A DNA stretch of 14,638 bases from CAWELS01 sp964468205 (GTDB lineage: Bacteria > Acidobacteriota > Terriglobia > Bryobacterales > Bryobacteraceae): positions 1-14,638 of the forward strand of contig CAYXVG010000101.1 of assembly GCA_964468205.1 (NCBI GenBank), read 5' to 3'. This document shows, piece after piece, positions 6,986-14,638 of the stretch. The notes under the pieces were generated by a model that worked only from the letters and a program-made list of their open reading frames with translations, did no database searches and was not told the origin of the DNA. A program made the translations under genes and the position numbers. The number at the start of each line of letters is the position of its first letter. Positions within the stretch are counted from its first letter, which is position 1.

Positions 6986-7023
6986 GAAAAGGCCATCCTC
7001 CCGTGTGAGAGGATGGCCTTTTC
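6986..7023. terminator. Bidirectional intrinsic terminator
   Basis: A perfect 15-bp inverted repeat (GAAAAGGCCATCCTC at 6986-7000, GAGGATGGCCTTTTC at 7009-7023) has an 8-base loop. The stem ends in A4 on one side and T4 on the other, so each strand reads a GC-rich stem followed by a U tract. It lies between convergent genes, 243 bases after the epimerase stop (6742) and 49 bases after the second receptor stop (7073), as expected for a shared terminator. Confidence 0.88.
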
Positions 7024-7072
7024 TGTGCTTGGCGCCGCGCCCGGGCCGGAAAACCCGGCCCGCACACACCGG

Positions 7073-9785
7073 CTAGAACAGATACTTCAACCCGAACTGG
7101 ACGACCCGCGCGCTGCCCGCGCTAAGAATGCGGCCCACATTCGAGCTGCTCAGCGTGGCGTTCGGATTGCCAAAGTTAACCTGGTTGAAGAAGTTGAAGA
7201 ACTCCGCCCGGAACTGGAGCCGGTGAGCTTCGTGGATTGGGATGTCCTTGAAGAATGAGGCGTTCCAGTTCATCGAGCCAGGTCCGTAGATGAGGCTTCG
7301 ACCGGCGGTGCCCAATGTGCCGTTGGCCGCTCGCCGGAATGCGCCGGGATCGAAATACTGGGCGATCAACTGATCCCTTGGACGATCGGTGCTGAGATAC
7401 GGATCTCCAATCAGGTCCGGCCGGTCATTATTGTTCCCATCCAGATTCGAGTCGGCGCCCGAAACCACCGTGAACGGGTTACCGCTCTGGATCTGAGCAA
7501 TGCCGTTCACCTGCCAGCCGCTGAGAACCTTGCGGCCGAACCAGCCTCCAATCTCCGTTTGGGGCAATTGCCAGAGGAATGAAGTGACGAAGATATGACG
7601 GGCGTCGAAGCCAGCCGCGGCTCTGTCGAGCAGCCGGTTATTCGAGTCCATCAGCGAAACGGCGGTCGGATTGAACTTGTCGTCGGAGATCTCGTCGATC
7701 GCCTTCGAGAGCGTGTAGTTGGCCAGCAGCGAGAAGCCGCGCGAGAAACGGCGGTTCACCGAGATCTGCAGCGAGTTGTAGTTAGCGTTCGATCCGGTTT
7801 CCGTCTGTGCAATCTGCGCGAACGTTCCCGGAAGGTAAGGCCGTCGGCTGTTCACATTGCCGGAAGTGGAACCGCCGGGGATGAACACCGGATTGTTCGC
7901 GTCACGCTGGACAATCAGCTTGCGGGAAGTATTGCCCACATAGGCCACCTGGACGCTGAGATTGTTCACCAGTTGCTGCTCGATGGTCAGGTTGTAATGC
8001 TGCACGTACGGAGTGGCGTAGTTTTCGCTCATGTAACTCGCGGTGACGGGGAGCGAAAAGATGGGGTTGGCGGGATCCAGCGTGTACGGAAACGGGCTGC
8101 CGCCGGGCACCCCAGCATACGGATCCACCAGATTTGGCGTTCCGAAGACCGTCGTGTCCACGAGAAAAGGTTGTCCCTGCAGGTCGGATGCGAAGTTCGC
8201 GAACCCGATCGCATAAAAGATGCCGTACCCGGCCCGAATCGCGGTCTTCCCGTTTCCAAACGGGTCGAATGCAATGCCGATCCGGGGTGCGATGTTGTTC
8301 GTATCCGTGTCCACGACGCCTCGCGCAATTCCAGGATCCCCCGGAAACAGCAACCCTAGCGGGGCCTTCGGAATCACATTGGACCGAGTGTCGAAACGGA
8401 AGGTCTGAAGTTCATCCGTCGTGCTCACGAACGGCGTATTCANNNNNNNNNNNNNNNNNNNNNNNNNNNNNNNNNNNNNNNNNNNNNNNNNNNNNNNNNN
8501 NNNNNNNNNNNNNNNNNNNNNNNNNNNNNNNNNNNNNNNNNNTTCCCTGGACAATAAACAGGCTGCCGTAAAGCTTGTGCGCATTTGTCAGTTGGTGATC
8601 GATCTTCACGAGGAACTGGTCCGAGTCGGACGTCGACGGCTGCAGTGACTCCACGCGGCCGTCATCCGTGTTTGGCAGAGGCACCAGGGCATTGAGAATA
8701 TTCACCGCCACCGGATCGAGCCTGTCGGCGGGGATAATACCTCCCGGGAACGGCTGATTCGTGACCGGATCGCGCGGAGCCGCGCCTCGCGAGTTGCTGA
8801 AGTCTCCAATCCGTTCCGCCGCGGTAGGCGTGAGCGCCACGTTCCGGAAGTCGCTCGAACGGATGCGCAGGCCCTCGTAGGATCCGAAGAAGAACGTACG
8901 GTCACGCAGAATTGGTCCGCCAACCGATCCGCCGAATTGATTCTGCCGGAGTGGATCGACGCTCGGCTGGAAGAAGTTTTTGGCGTTCAGCTTGTTGTTG
9001 CGCAGGAACTCGAACGCGGACCCATGGTACGAGTTCGTGCCGGATTTGGTGACGACGTTGAGAACCGCGCCGGGAGAGCGTCCGTACTCCGCGTTGTAGT
9101 TGCTCGTAATGAGGCGGAACTCCTGAACCGCATCAGGATTGGGCGCCGCATTTCCACTATTTCGCCACAGATCGTTGTTGAATCCGCCATCCAGCATGAA
9201 TGTGCTGTGGCGCGAGCGGCTTCCGTTGACGTTCAAGTAGTTCCCCGAGTTATCTTGAACGGTAGGCAGACGCGCGCTTGCGACGCCTGGAAGAAGTGAA
9301 ACGAGGTCATAGACGTTACGTCCGTTCAGCGGAAGATCGTTCACTCTCTGAGAATCGACCAGGCCGCCCAATTGGGCCTGGCGCGTATCCACCAGCGGAG
9401 CGTCGTCAACTACCTCGATTTGTTCGGACACTTCGCCAACCTCCAACACGGCATCCACCCGTGCGTTCTGATTCACAGACAAGGTTATGCCCTGCCTGAT
9501 GAACCGTTTAAAGCCGGGAGACTCCACCTCGACTCTATAGTCGCCGCCCGGAAGCACGGGAAACAGGTAGTCGCCCACTTCGTTAGTGGTCGTCCGGTTT
9601 GTCTGTCCGGTCTGGACGTTAGTCACCGCTACGCTTGCTCCGGGAATGCGGGCTCCCGTTGCGTCGCTTACGGAGCCGAGAATCGTGCCGCTGACTCCCT
9701 GTCCCCACATGGGCGATGGGGTGATCCAGGCGGCCATTAGAATCGTTATCGACAGTGCGAGACATACACAAATTGCCTTTTGCAT
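7073..9785 (-). CDS. TonB-dependent receptor, Oar-like (interrupted by assembly gap)
   Basis: A second outer-membrane TonB-dependent receptor, substrate unknown. The start is ATG 9785, preceded by AGAGGA (9792-9797); a TTG at 9803 is in frame but less likely. Residues 1 to about 29 are a signal peptide (MQKAICVCLALSITILMAAW...). A carboxypeptidase-regulatory-like domain covers about 31-120 (GSVSDATGARIPGASVAV). The plug follows, with LPLNGRNVYDLVSLLPGV, LDGGFNND, VQEFRLITSNYNAEYGRSPG and VVTKSGTNSYHGSAFEFLR. The barrel ends in FNFFNQVNFGNPN and VVQFGLKYLF, with the aromatic C-terminus of outer-membrane barrels. The 100 N at 8443-8542 split the gene into about 414 N-terminal and 456 C-terminal codons. 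The two parts are in different frames across the placeholder, so the true gap is not 100 bases. Family lengths suggest some 150-300 residues are missing. This is an assembly artefact, not evidence of a pseudogene. Confidence 0.92.
8443..8542. other. Assembly gap (100 N)
   Basis: Exactly 100 N, the usual placeholder for a scaffold gap of unknown size. It lies inside the second receptor gene. Codon phase differs on the two sides (codon first bases are at positions 2 modulo 3 above the gap and 1 modulo 3 below), so the true length differs from 100. Confidence 0.99.
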
Positions 9786-9907
9786 TTGGTTTCCTCTTCT
9801 CAATCGAACTTCTTGATCGGCGTGGCGGATTCCGGTTCGCTATACACGGACCCTGCCATACGCCTGACTCACGACCCCCTGTAGATTGTGAGTTTATCCC
9901 TAACCGA

Positions 9908-9936
9908 ATTATTCTCCGTACAGCGGAACATGTCAA
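9908..9936 (-). promoter_or_regulatory. Sigma70-type promoter for the second receptor
   Basis: On the minus strand a perfect TTGACA (9931-9936) is followed by 17 bp and AATAAT (9908-9913), five of six bases of the -10 consensus. Transcription should start near 9901, giving a leader of about 115 bases before the ATG at 9785. It is the best promoter match I found in the window. Confidence 0.6.
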
Positions 9937-10088
9937 GGAGAACTCGCTTCCGGCTACTTATTTGAAAATCGGTTTTATTGCGCGTTGTTCTGCACCGCTT
10001 CGTAGTGGTTGTGCAAACCTTACGAACCTCGTATCCCAGCGTCTTCCCTGGTTTCGGACCCAAATCCGCCAACGGTAGACTGGTACTC

Positions 10089-12821
10089 ATGGCAAACCAT
10101 TCGGAGGCGTGGCACAGTCTTACCAAGGACAAACTGCGGGAGATTCTCGATACAGACCTCGAAGGGCTCAACGGAGAAGAGGCCGAACGGCGGCTTCAGG
10201 AGTTCGGCCGGAATACCTTGCCGGCTCCGGAGCCTCCCAGTCTGCTGGAGGTAATCCTCCATCAATTCAAGAGCCCTCTGATCTACGTACTGCTGGCCGC
10301 GGGCATCGTTGCGTTGGCGATGAGAGATTTCAAGGACGCGATCTTCATCTTCGCCGTGGTGACTCTCAACGCAACGATCGGCTCTTACCAGGAATGGCGG
10401 GCGGAACAGGAAGCCCATTCTTTGCGGGCGCTCCTGAGGATAAAGGCCCGCGTCAGACGTTCCGGACGCCAACAGACCCTCGACGCCGAGGAGGTTGTGC
10501 CGGGAGATATTGTCTTTTTTGAGTCGGGAGAAAAAGTTCCGGCCGACGCCAGGTTATTAGAGGCCAAAAACCTCACTATTGACGAATCATTCCTGACCGG
10601 AGAGTCGGTACCCGTGGACAAGAGCCTCGCCGAGCTCGACGAGCCGGTCCCGGTCAGCGACCGGAAGAACATGGCGTTCGCCGGGGCGACCGTGGTGAGC
10701 GGGCGGGGTAAGGGCGTGGTGGTCGCCACCGGAATGAAGACCGAAGTCGGCCAGATTGCAAGCTCCATTACCGAGACGGAGGGCGCAAAACCGCCGCTGC
10801 TCGTGAGAATGGAGGAGTTCGCCCGCCAGATCAGCATCGTCATTCTGGGCGCGGCCATCGTCTTGGGGAGTTGGGCGTTTTATAACCAGAAGTCTCCGGA
10901 GATTCCGGTCTCCGAGGTCTTCATGGACGTCTTCCTGCTGATGGTTGCGCTGGCCGTCTCCGCGATTCCGGAGGGCCTGCCCGTGGCTATGACCGTCGCC
11001 CTTTCGATTGCCACCTCGCGCATGGCGAAGCGGAAGGTCATCGTGCGCAAGCTAATGGCCGTGGAAAGTCTGGGAAGCTGCACCACAATCGCCAGCGACA
11101 AGACCGGAACGCTCACCGTCAACCAGCAGACGTTGAAGACCATCCTTCTCCCCGGCGGAACCCAGGTGAAGGTGTCTGGCGAAGGCTACAACGATGAAGG
11201 CGAAGTAACCCGCGCCGGTGGCGAAGACCTCGGCGCGGATCTCCAATCGCAAATCAGCGGCGTCGCCCGTGCCGCCATCCTGTGCAATGAGGCTTCGCTT
11301 TCCAGGGAAGAGAACGAATGGAAGCACGATGGCGACGCCATGGATGTTGCTCTGCTGGCGTTCGCGCACAAGATGAATGTCGATCCTGACGGGGAGCGGA
11401 AAAGTTTTCCGGTCGCCGGCGAGATTCCGTTTGAGTCCGAAAGACGCTACGCCGCCACCGCGTACAAGGAAGACGGCGGCGTCACCATTGCGGTTAAGGG
11501 CGCTGTCGAAACCGTCCTGAACTTCTGCGCCACAATGCGAACGGCGTCCGGAGACGAGCCGATCGACAAAGAAGAAGTCCTCGCCCGGGCCGAGGAGCTT
11601 GCCGAGAACGGCTATCGCGTATTGGCTGTCGCCTCCCGCCGGCTGCCCGATGATGAAGATCTCTCCGAACTCGAAGAGAAACACCTCGCCGATTCGACCC
11701 TGCTCGCCCTGACCGGATTCATTGATCCCCTAAGGCCGGAAGTGAAGGATGCGGTGCAGGAGGCGCTTGATGCCGGCGTCCGGGTGATCATGATCACCGG
11801 GGACCATCCCGCCACCGCGCACGCCATCGCGGAAGAACTGGGGATAGCCGGCTCGCGGGAGGAGGTCGTCACCGGAGCAGATCTCGAGCAGGAGTTCGAT
11901 GATCACACCACTCCCCAGTTCGCCGAAAAAGTCAAGAGCGCTCAGGTCTTCGCCCGCGTCTCGCCGCACCAGAAACTGCAGATTATTGAGGCCCTGGTGG
12001 AGGCCGGAGAATTCGTGGCCGTAACCGGGGATGGCGTCAACGACGCTCCGGCGCTGCGCCGCGCCAACATCGGCGTCGCCATGGGCTCGGGATCCGATAT
12101 CGCTAAGGAGACCGCGCTCATCACCGTGGTCGATGACAATTTCGCGTCGATCGTCGCCGGCATCGAGGAAGGACGCTTCGCATATGCCAACGTGCGGAAG
12201 GTCACTCTCCTGCTCGTTTCCACCGGCGCGGGAGAACTGCTCCTGCTCTCGGCGGCGATTGTGATGGCCCTGCCCTCGCCGCTGATCGCCGCCCAGATTC
12301 TCTGGCTGAATCTTGTGACGAACGGGATCCAGGACGTCGCGCTGGCATTCGAAGCCGGAGAAAAAGGCGTCATGAAGCTTCCTCCCCGCCGGCCCTCCGA
12401 GGGAATCTTCAACCGCAAGATGATCGAGCAGGTTCTGATCGGCGGCTTCACGATGGGAGCGATCTGCCTCGGCGCCTGGATCTGGATGCTGAACGGCACG
12501 GAGGAAGCCGTCGCCCGCACCTCCGTATTCACGCTCCTCGTGCTGATGCAGTTCTATCACGTCCTGAACTGCCGCTCGGAGTACCGGTCGGCCTTCCACG
12601 TTCCGCTGCGAAATAATCCGATTCTGATGTTCGGAATGCTCGGGGCGTTCGGCACGCACCTAGTTGCGATGTACGTACCGTTCATGCAGGAAGTGCTCGA
12701 AACAACTCCCCTTTCGTTGCGGAACTGGCTGGTGCTGGGCGCGATCGCGGGATCCGTCATGGTGGCGATGGAGATCTACAAGGCGATCCGAAAAGACGAC
12801 CCCGCCCGCCACGAGGCCTAG
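10089..12821 (+). CDS. Type II P-type cation-transporting ATPase (calcium-ATPase-like)
   Basis: A complete 910-residue inner-membrane ATP-driven cation pump. An N-terminal cation-ATPase domain (about 7-75) is followed by M1-M2, the actuator domain with LTGES (T170-E172), M3-M4 with PEGLP (E295), the phosphorylation site SDKTGT (D337), the nucleotide-binding domain with KGAVE (K470), TGDHPAT (T570), TGDGVNDAP (T646-P654) and M5-M10. The PEGLP motif and overall plan place it with SERCA/PMCA-like pumps. By eye against SERCA, E771 is kept in M5 (STGAGE), and N796 and T799 in M6, but D800 is Asn here (NLVTNG, N745), so calcium specificity is not assured; another divalent or monovalent cation is possible. 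The start is ATG 10089 (MANHSEAW), which gives the normal family N-terminus although its Shine-Dalgarno is poor; a TTG at 9978 is in frame but adds an atypical 37 residues. It is divergent from the second receptor and appears monocistronic. Confidence 0.93.
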   Translation: MANHSEAWHSLTKDKLREILDTDLEGLNGEEAERRLQEFGRNTLPAPEPPSLLEVILHQFKSPLIYVLLAAGIVALAMRDFKDAIFIFAVVTLNATIGSYQEWRAEQEAHSLRALLRIKARVRRSGRQQTLDAEEVVPGDIVFFESGEKVPADARLLEAKNLTIDESFLTGESVPVDKSLAELDEPVPVSDRKNMAFAGATVVSGRGKGVVVATGMKTEVGQIASSITETEGAKPPLLVRMEEFARQISIVILGAAIVLGSWAFYNQKSPEIPVSEVFMDVFLLMVALAVSAIPEGLPVAMTVALSIATSRMAKRKVIVRKLMAVESLGSCTTIASDKTGTLTVNQQTLKTILLPGGTQVKVSGEGYNDEGEVTRAGGEDLGADLQSQISGVARAAILCNEASLSREENEWKHDGDAMDVALLAFAHKMNVDPDGERKSFPVAGEIPFESERRYAATAYKEDGGVTIAVKGAVETVLNFCATMRTASGDEPIDKEEVLARAEELAENGYRVLAVASRRLPDDEDLSELEEKHLADSTLLALTGFIDPLRPEVKDAVQEALDAGVRVIMITGDHPATAHAIAEELGIAGSREEVVTGADLEQEFDDHTTPQFAEKVKSAQVFARVSPHQKLQIIEALVEAGEFVAVTGDGVNDAPALRRANIGVAMGSGSDIAKETALITVVDDNFASIVAGIEEGRFAYANVRKVTLLLVSTGAGELLLLSAAIVMALPSPLIAAQILWLNLVTNGIQDVALAFEAGEKGVMKLPPRRPSEGIFNRKMIEQVLIGGFTMGAICLGAWIWMLNGTEEAVARTSVFTLLVLMQFYHVLNCRSEYRSAFHVPLRNNPILMFGMLGAFGTHLVAMYVPFMQEVLETTPLSLRNWLVLGAIAGSVMVAMEIYKAIRKDDPARHEA

Positions 12822-12823
12822 CG

Positions 12824-12844
12824 CGTTCGGGCGGGGCGAACGCC
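12824..12844 (+). terminator. Hairpin after the P-type ATPase gene
   Basis: GCGTTCG (12824-12830) pairs with CGAACGC (12838-12844) around a 7-base loop, beginning two bases after the ATPase stop codon. The stem is GC-rich but no T tract follows, so it may only be a weak or Rho-dependent stop signal. Confidence 0.35.
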
Positions 12845-12915
12845 CTGGAGCCGCCGTGCGGCAGCCGCCGCGTGGGGCCGGCACTCAGCCCGCCAAGGTG
12901 TCTTTCGGCAAATTC

Positions 12916-12928
12916 GGTGACAGTCACC
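12916..12928. repeat. GGTGAC-A-GTCACC palindrome
   Basis: A perfect palindrome with 6-bp arms around one base, overlapping the 3' end of the RHS remnant. A partial second copy (GGTGACAGTC, 13239-13248) lies about 320 bases away and runs directly into another inverted repeat, CGTGCT-GA-AGCACG (13248-13261). Palindromes of this kind resemble REP-like intergenic repeats, but whether this one is repeated in the genome cannot be seen here. Confidence 0.45.
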
Positions 12929-13487
12929 TCTTTCCCCAATTTCCCTCCCCCCCGGTTCTCCGCCAAATGGGCGGCTCCCCACTTTCGAGTTCTCCAGCCC
13001 CGATGCTCAGAGAATCAAAAACCTTGATCGCACTGGCCGCACTTTCAGATCCCAGGGACTTCGCGCACTCTTCCGTCAATCTAGCCCTTGCTTGCTGAGT
13101 CCCAGCGGGCTTTCCGTACCACGGCATGCCGCGGACCAGTAGCCCGCCCCCCATATCCGGCTCGCCGCTCAACTTCTGAGGCCACCCGCCTCCTCCGCCG
13201 CCAGCAATCCCGCTGATCGCCTCCGAAGCAACCAATCCGGTGACAGTCGTGCTGAAGCACGTCCAGGTCCCGGCCAGCGCTGGGCACAGCCCGCCGGGAT
13301 CCCACTAGTTCCCCGCATGATCCTGGAACCGCGTGATCGCCCGCTTCTTCGGCGGCGAGTTCTGGTAGACGTACTCCGTCACCGCCCCATGCGGCGAAAC
13401 CACCTCGTCCACACGCGCGTAGGCGTCGTAGGAATAGTTGGTCGTGTCCCCGTTCGGACTAGCGTTCACGCGACCGTGGCACTGAGT
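12924..13487 (-). pseudogene. Decayed RHS/YD-repeat remnant with in-frame TAG
   Basis: Reading the minus strand from 13487, the frame contains a clear RHS segment (ASPNGDTTNYSYDAYARV, then VVSPHGAVTEYVY and KKRAITRFQDHAGN), including a YD repeat. It ends at a TAG (13305-13307). The same frame continues without another stop for 126 codons (WDPGGLCPALAGTW, a Gly6 tract, GWPQKLSGEPDMGGGLL, LTEECAKSLGSESAASAIKV) to a TGA at 12924-12926. The second half has the Gly-rich, Cys-containing look of acidobacterial RHS C-terminal tips, though I do not recognise a domain. There is no start codon with a ribosome-binding site and most of the RHS gene is absent. It reads as a displaced 3' end of an older RHS gene, left behind when the adjacent cassette was inserted. 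The upstream protein ends at 13459 and overlaps it by 29 bases. Confidence 0.6.
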
Positions 13488-14265
13488 TTAGTGGAGGTCC
13501 CATCGTCTGTCGACAACTCATCGGTTCTTCGCAGAAGACGGAGCAACCGAAACGCACGTGTTTTCGATGCTCACTCTCCGTTGGTGGCTCACCTGGCAGA
13601 AACGGATAGTGTAGGGGGTATTGCCAAGCGAGAAGGAACCAGTGGTTGTTCTTGAGACTCACGTCCAGTTTCCGAATCCCAACTTCCCGAACCAGCCAGT
13701 CAGCCGCCTGAGTACAGAACTCTTCCGTTAGCTCCGAGGAGGTAGTGACGAAGAACCTGGGCACGATTGCGCCTACGGTCGCGCATTTCTCGAAGCGTGT
13801 CATCGTCCTCGTGCTGACGAAGAGAATCTCAAAGATCGCCCCGTTGACGGTGATCCGCGTCGGATCCCTCCCCCGCAGTACGTGCCTGGTGATGACTCCC
13901 TGAGCGTCTCGAACCCGAAGCACCGCATTTCCGGAGATGGCTATCATCATTGCCGAGATCCGCGAATCCTCTGGGAGGTCGTCGTAGTATGCTCGCCGCT
14001 GCTTGAAGTTGGAGCGGTCCGTGCTCTGCTGAGAGGCGACACTTAGGGATGCATAGACCGACAGAATGGCGACCCGGCGGTCGCCTGCCAACTCAAGGAA
14101 TTCTATGGCCGTCTTCTCCATTGCGTCGGCAGTGATTCTCTCAGCAGGAGCAGCCATCACCCGATCCCAGACCCGCTCATCCTTGCTTTCCCAAAGCATC
14201 TCCTCTCCGACCAGCGAACACGATCCTCCCGCAAGAACCAGTAGAATCCTCAGAAGCCTCTCCAT
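13459..14265 (-). CDS. Exported protein of unknown function coupled to the RHS gene
   Basis: A 268-residue protein I do not recognise. ATG 14265 lies six bases after the RHS stop, and the Shine-Dalgarno (GAGTGAGGA) overlaps that TGA, so translation is probably coupled. The N-terminus MERLLRILLVLAGGSCSLVGEE is a signal peptide; a cysteine after GGS could be a non-canonical lipobox. The mature part is mixed alpha/beta with no obvious motif: AILSVYASLSVASQQ, a polar stretch, VNGAIFEILFVSTRTMTRF, then a region with several Cys and aromatic residues (NNHWFLLAWQYPLHYPFLPG). The last residues (about SVPRSRER) are encoded by DNA adjoining and overlapping RHS-derived sequence, so the natural C-terminus may have been altered by recombination. 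From position it may be an immunity or accessory protein for the RHS tip. It is not similar to any immunity family I know. Confidence 0.72.
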   Translation of the reverse strand: MERLLRILLVLAGGSCSLVGEEMLWESKDERVWDRVMAAPAERITADAMEKTAIEFLELAGDRRVAILSVYASLSVASQQSTDRSNFKQRRAYYDDLPEDSRISAMMIAISGNAVLRVRDAQGVITRHVLRGRDPTRITVNGAIFEILFVSTRTMTRFEKCATVGAIVPRFFVTTSSELTEEFCTQAADWLVREVGIRKLDVSLKNNHWFLLAWQYPLHYPFLPGEPPTESEHRKHVRFGCSVFCEEPMSCRQTMGPPLNSVPRSRER

Positions 14266-14271
14266 CGTTCC

Positions 14272-14638
14272 TCACTCCGGGCAGTCATTTGCCAGCCATT
14301 CTGAGATGTCGTGTGAGCTGTAAGGATCAGTATTCTGAAAGCCATAGTTCGAGAGATACTCCTCCAGCGCCTCGTCCCTGAATCCCAGCCCTACGTGAAG
14401 TGCTTCGTGCAGTAGCGTGTCGGGTTGGCTGATCGACGGATCACCGTAGAAATCTCGTCCCACCTCACCCCAGTTGCTGTTCGCCCACATCCGCGTCAAC
14501 TGCCCCCGCGCATTGTACTCGAAACTCTCCGCGTAATACCACGGATTCGACGGATTCGCCGACGGCCGGTGCAACCCCGTCAGCCGCCCCGCCGCATCCC
14601 AAACCACCCCGTCCACCTCCGTGAACGTCCCGTCCCGC
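14272..14638 (-). CDS. RHS/YD-repeat protein, C-terminal part with HExxH tip (5' end off right edge)
   Basis: The frame is open from the right edge to a TGA at 14272-14274 (121 codons visible); the start lies outside the window. Two YD-type repeats are visible (VVWDAAGRLTGL and SFEYNARGQLTRMW). About 25 residues later comes LLHEALHVGLGFRDE, with HExxH at 14395-14409, then a short acidic helix (ALEEYLSNYGF) and the end, WLANDCPE. HExxH is the zinc-binding motif of many metallopeptidases, so the tip may be a peptidase toxin domain; the third zinc ligand is unclear, with a nearby Asp or Glu a candidate. The usual RHS-associated core (GLxYxxARYYDPxxGRF) is absent between the repeats and the tip, unlike ordinary RHS toxins. 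RHS proteins are generally large secreted or surface proteins. The exported downstream protein is coupled to it. Confidence is high for RHS and moderate for the peptidase. Confidence 0.78.
   Translation of the reverse strand, partial: RDGTFTEVDGVVWDAAGRLTGLHRPSANPSNPWYYAESFEYNARGQLTRMWANSNWGEVGRDFYGDPSISQPDTLLHEALHVGLGFRDEALEEYLSNYGFQNTDPYSSHDISEWLANDCPE

Noticed and set aside
7595..8359. 254-codon plus-strand open frame opposite the second receptor
   Set aside because: Antisense to the clear beta-barrel coding frame; shadow of the real gene.
7073..9803. Two separate genes or a frameshifted pseudogene in the second receptor
   Set aside because: The frame change coincides exactly with the 100-N placeholder, and the two halves are complementary N- and C-terminal parts of one receptor.
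11730..12659. 309-codon minus-strand open frame opposite the P-type ATPase
   Set aside because: Antisense to conserved ATPase motifs; Arg/Gly/His-rich translation with no domain.

Overview
The window looks like a piece of an Acidobacteriota genome, most likely the Bryobacterales/Solibacter group. It is GC-rich. It carries two Oar-like TonB-dependent receptors with an N-terminal carboxypeptidase-regulatory-like domain, an HTH protein of the 'LDSWKEISAYLRRTVRTVQRW' type that is abundant in that group, a kinesin-light-chain-like TPR protein and RHS/YD-repeat material. This is inferred from family knowledge; there is no rRNA or other phylogenetic marker. A 100-base run of N at 8443-8542 shows that this is a scaffolded draft assembly.

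Layout. (1) 1-1504, minus: N-terminal 501 codons of a TonB-dependent receptor that runs off the left edge, preceded by about 610 bp without a gene. (2) 2115-2492, minus: a small HTH protein with a C-terminal membrane anchor, divergent from a 365-residue TPR protein (2664-3761, plus). (3) 3762-4300: about 540 bp without a convincing gene, then a small secreted IPT/TIG-domain protein (4301-4660, plus). (4) 4818-6742, plus: a two-gene operon for murein-peptide processing, an SH3b-NlpC/P60 endopeptidase overlapping by four bases a dipeptide epimerase of the enolase superfamily that carries a Tat-like leader. (5) 6986-7023: a perfect 15-bp hairpin with A/T-tract flanks, serving as terminator for the convergent genes on both sides. 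(6) 7073-9785, minus: a second TonB-dependent receptor, interrupted by the N gap, with a good sigma70-type promoter upstream. (7) 10089-12821, plus: a complete 910-residue type II P-type cation ATPase. (8) 12822-14638, minus: the 3' end of an RHS/YD-repeat gene whose tip has an HEALH zinc-peptidase motif, a tightly coupled exported protein of unknown function, and a decayed RHS remnant split by an in-frame TAG.

How it fits together. The endopeptidase and epimerase would release and then epimerise L-Ala-D-Glu-type dipeptides from peptidoglycan. The two receptors are outer-membrane uptake proteins of unknown substrate. The right end has the layout of a polymorphic-toxin locus: a swapped RHS tip, an adjacent companion gene that could be an immunity or accessory protein, and displaced RHS debris downstream. 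That block is the part most likely to be new, although its function rests on motif and architecture alone. No rRNA, tRNA, CRISPR array or intact insertion sequence was seen.
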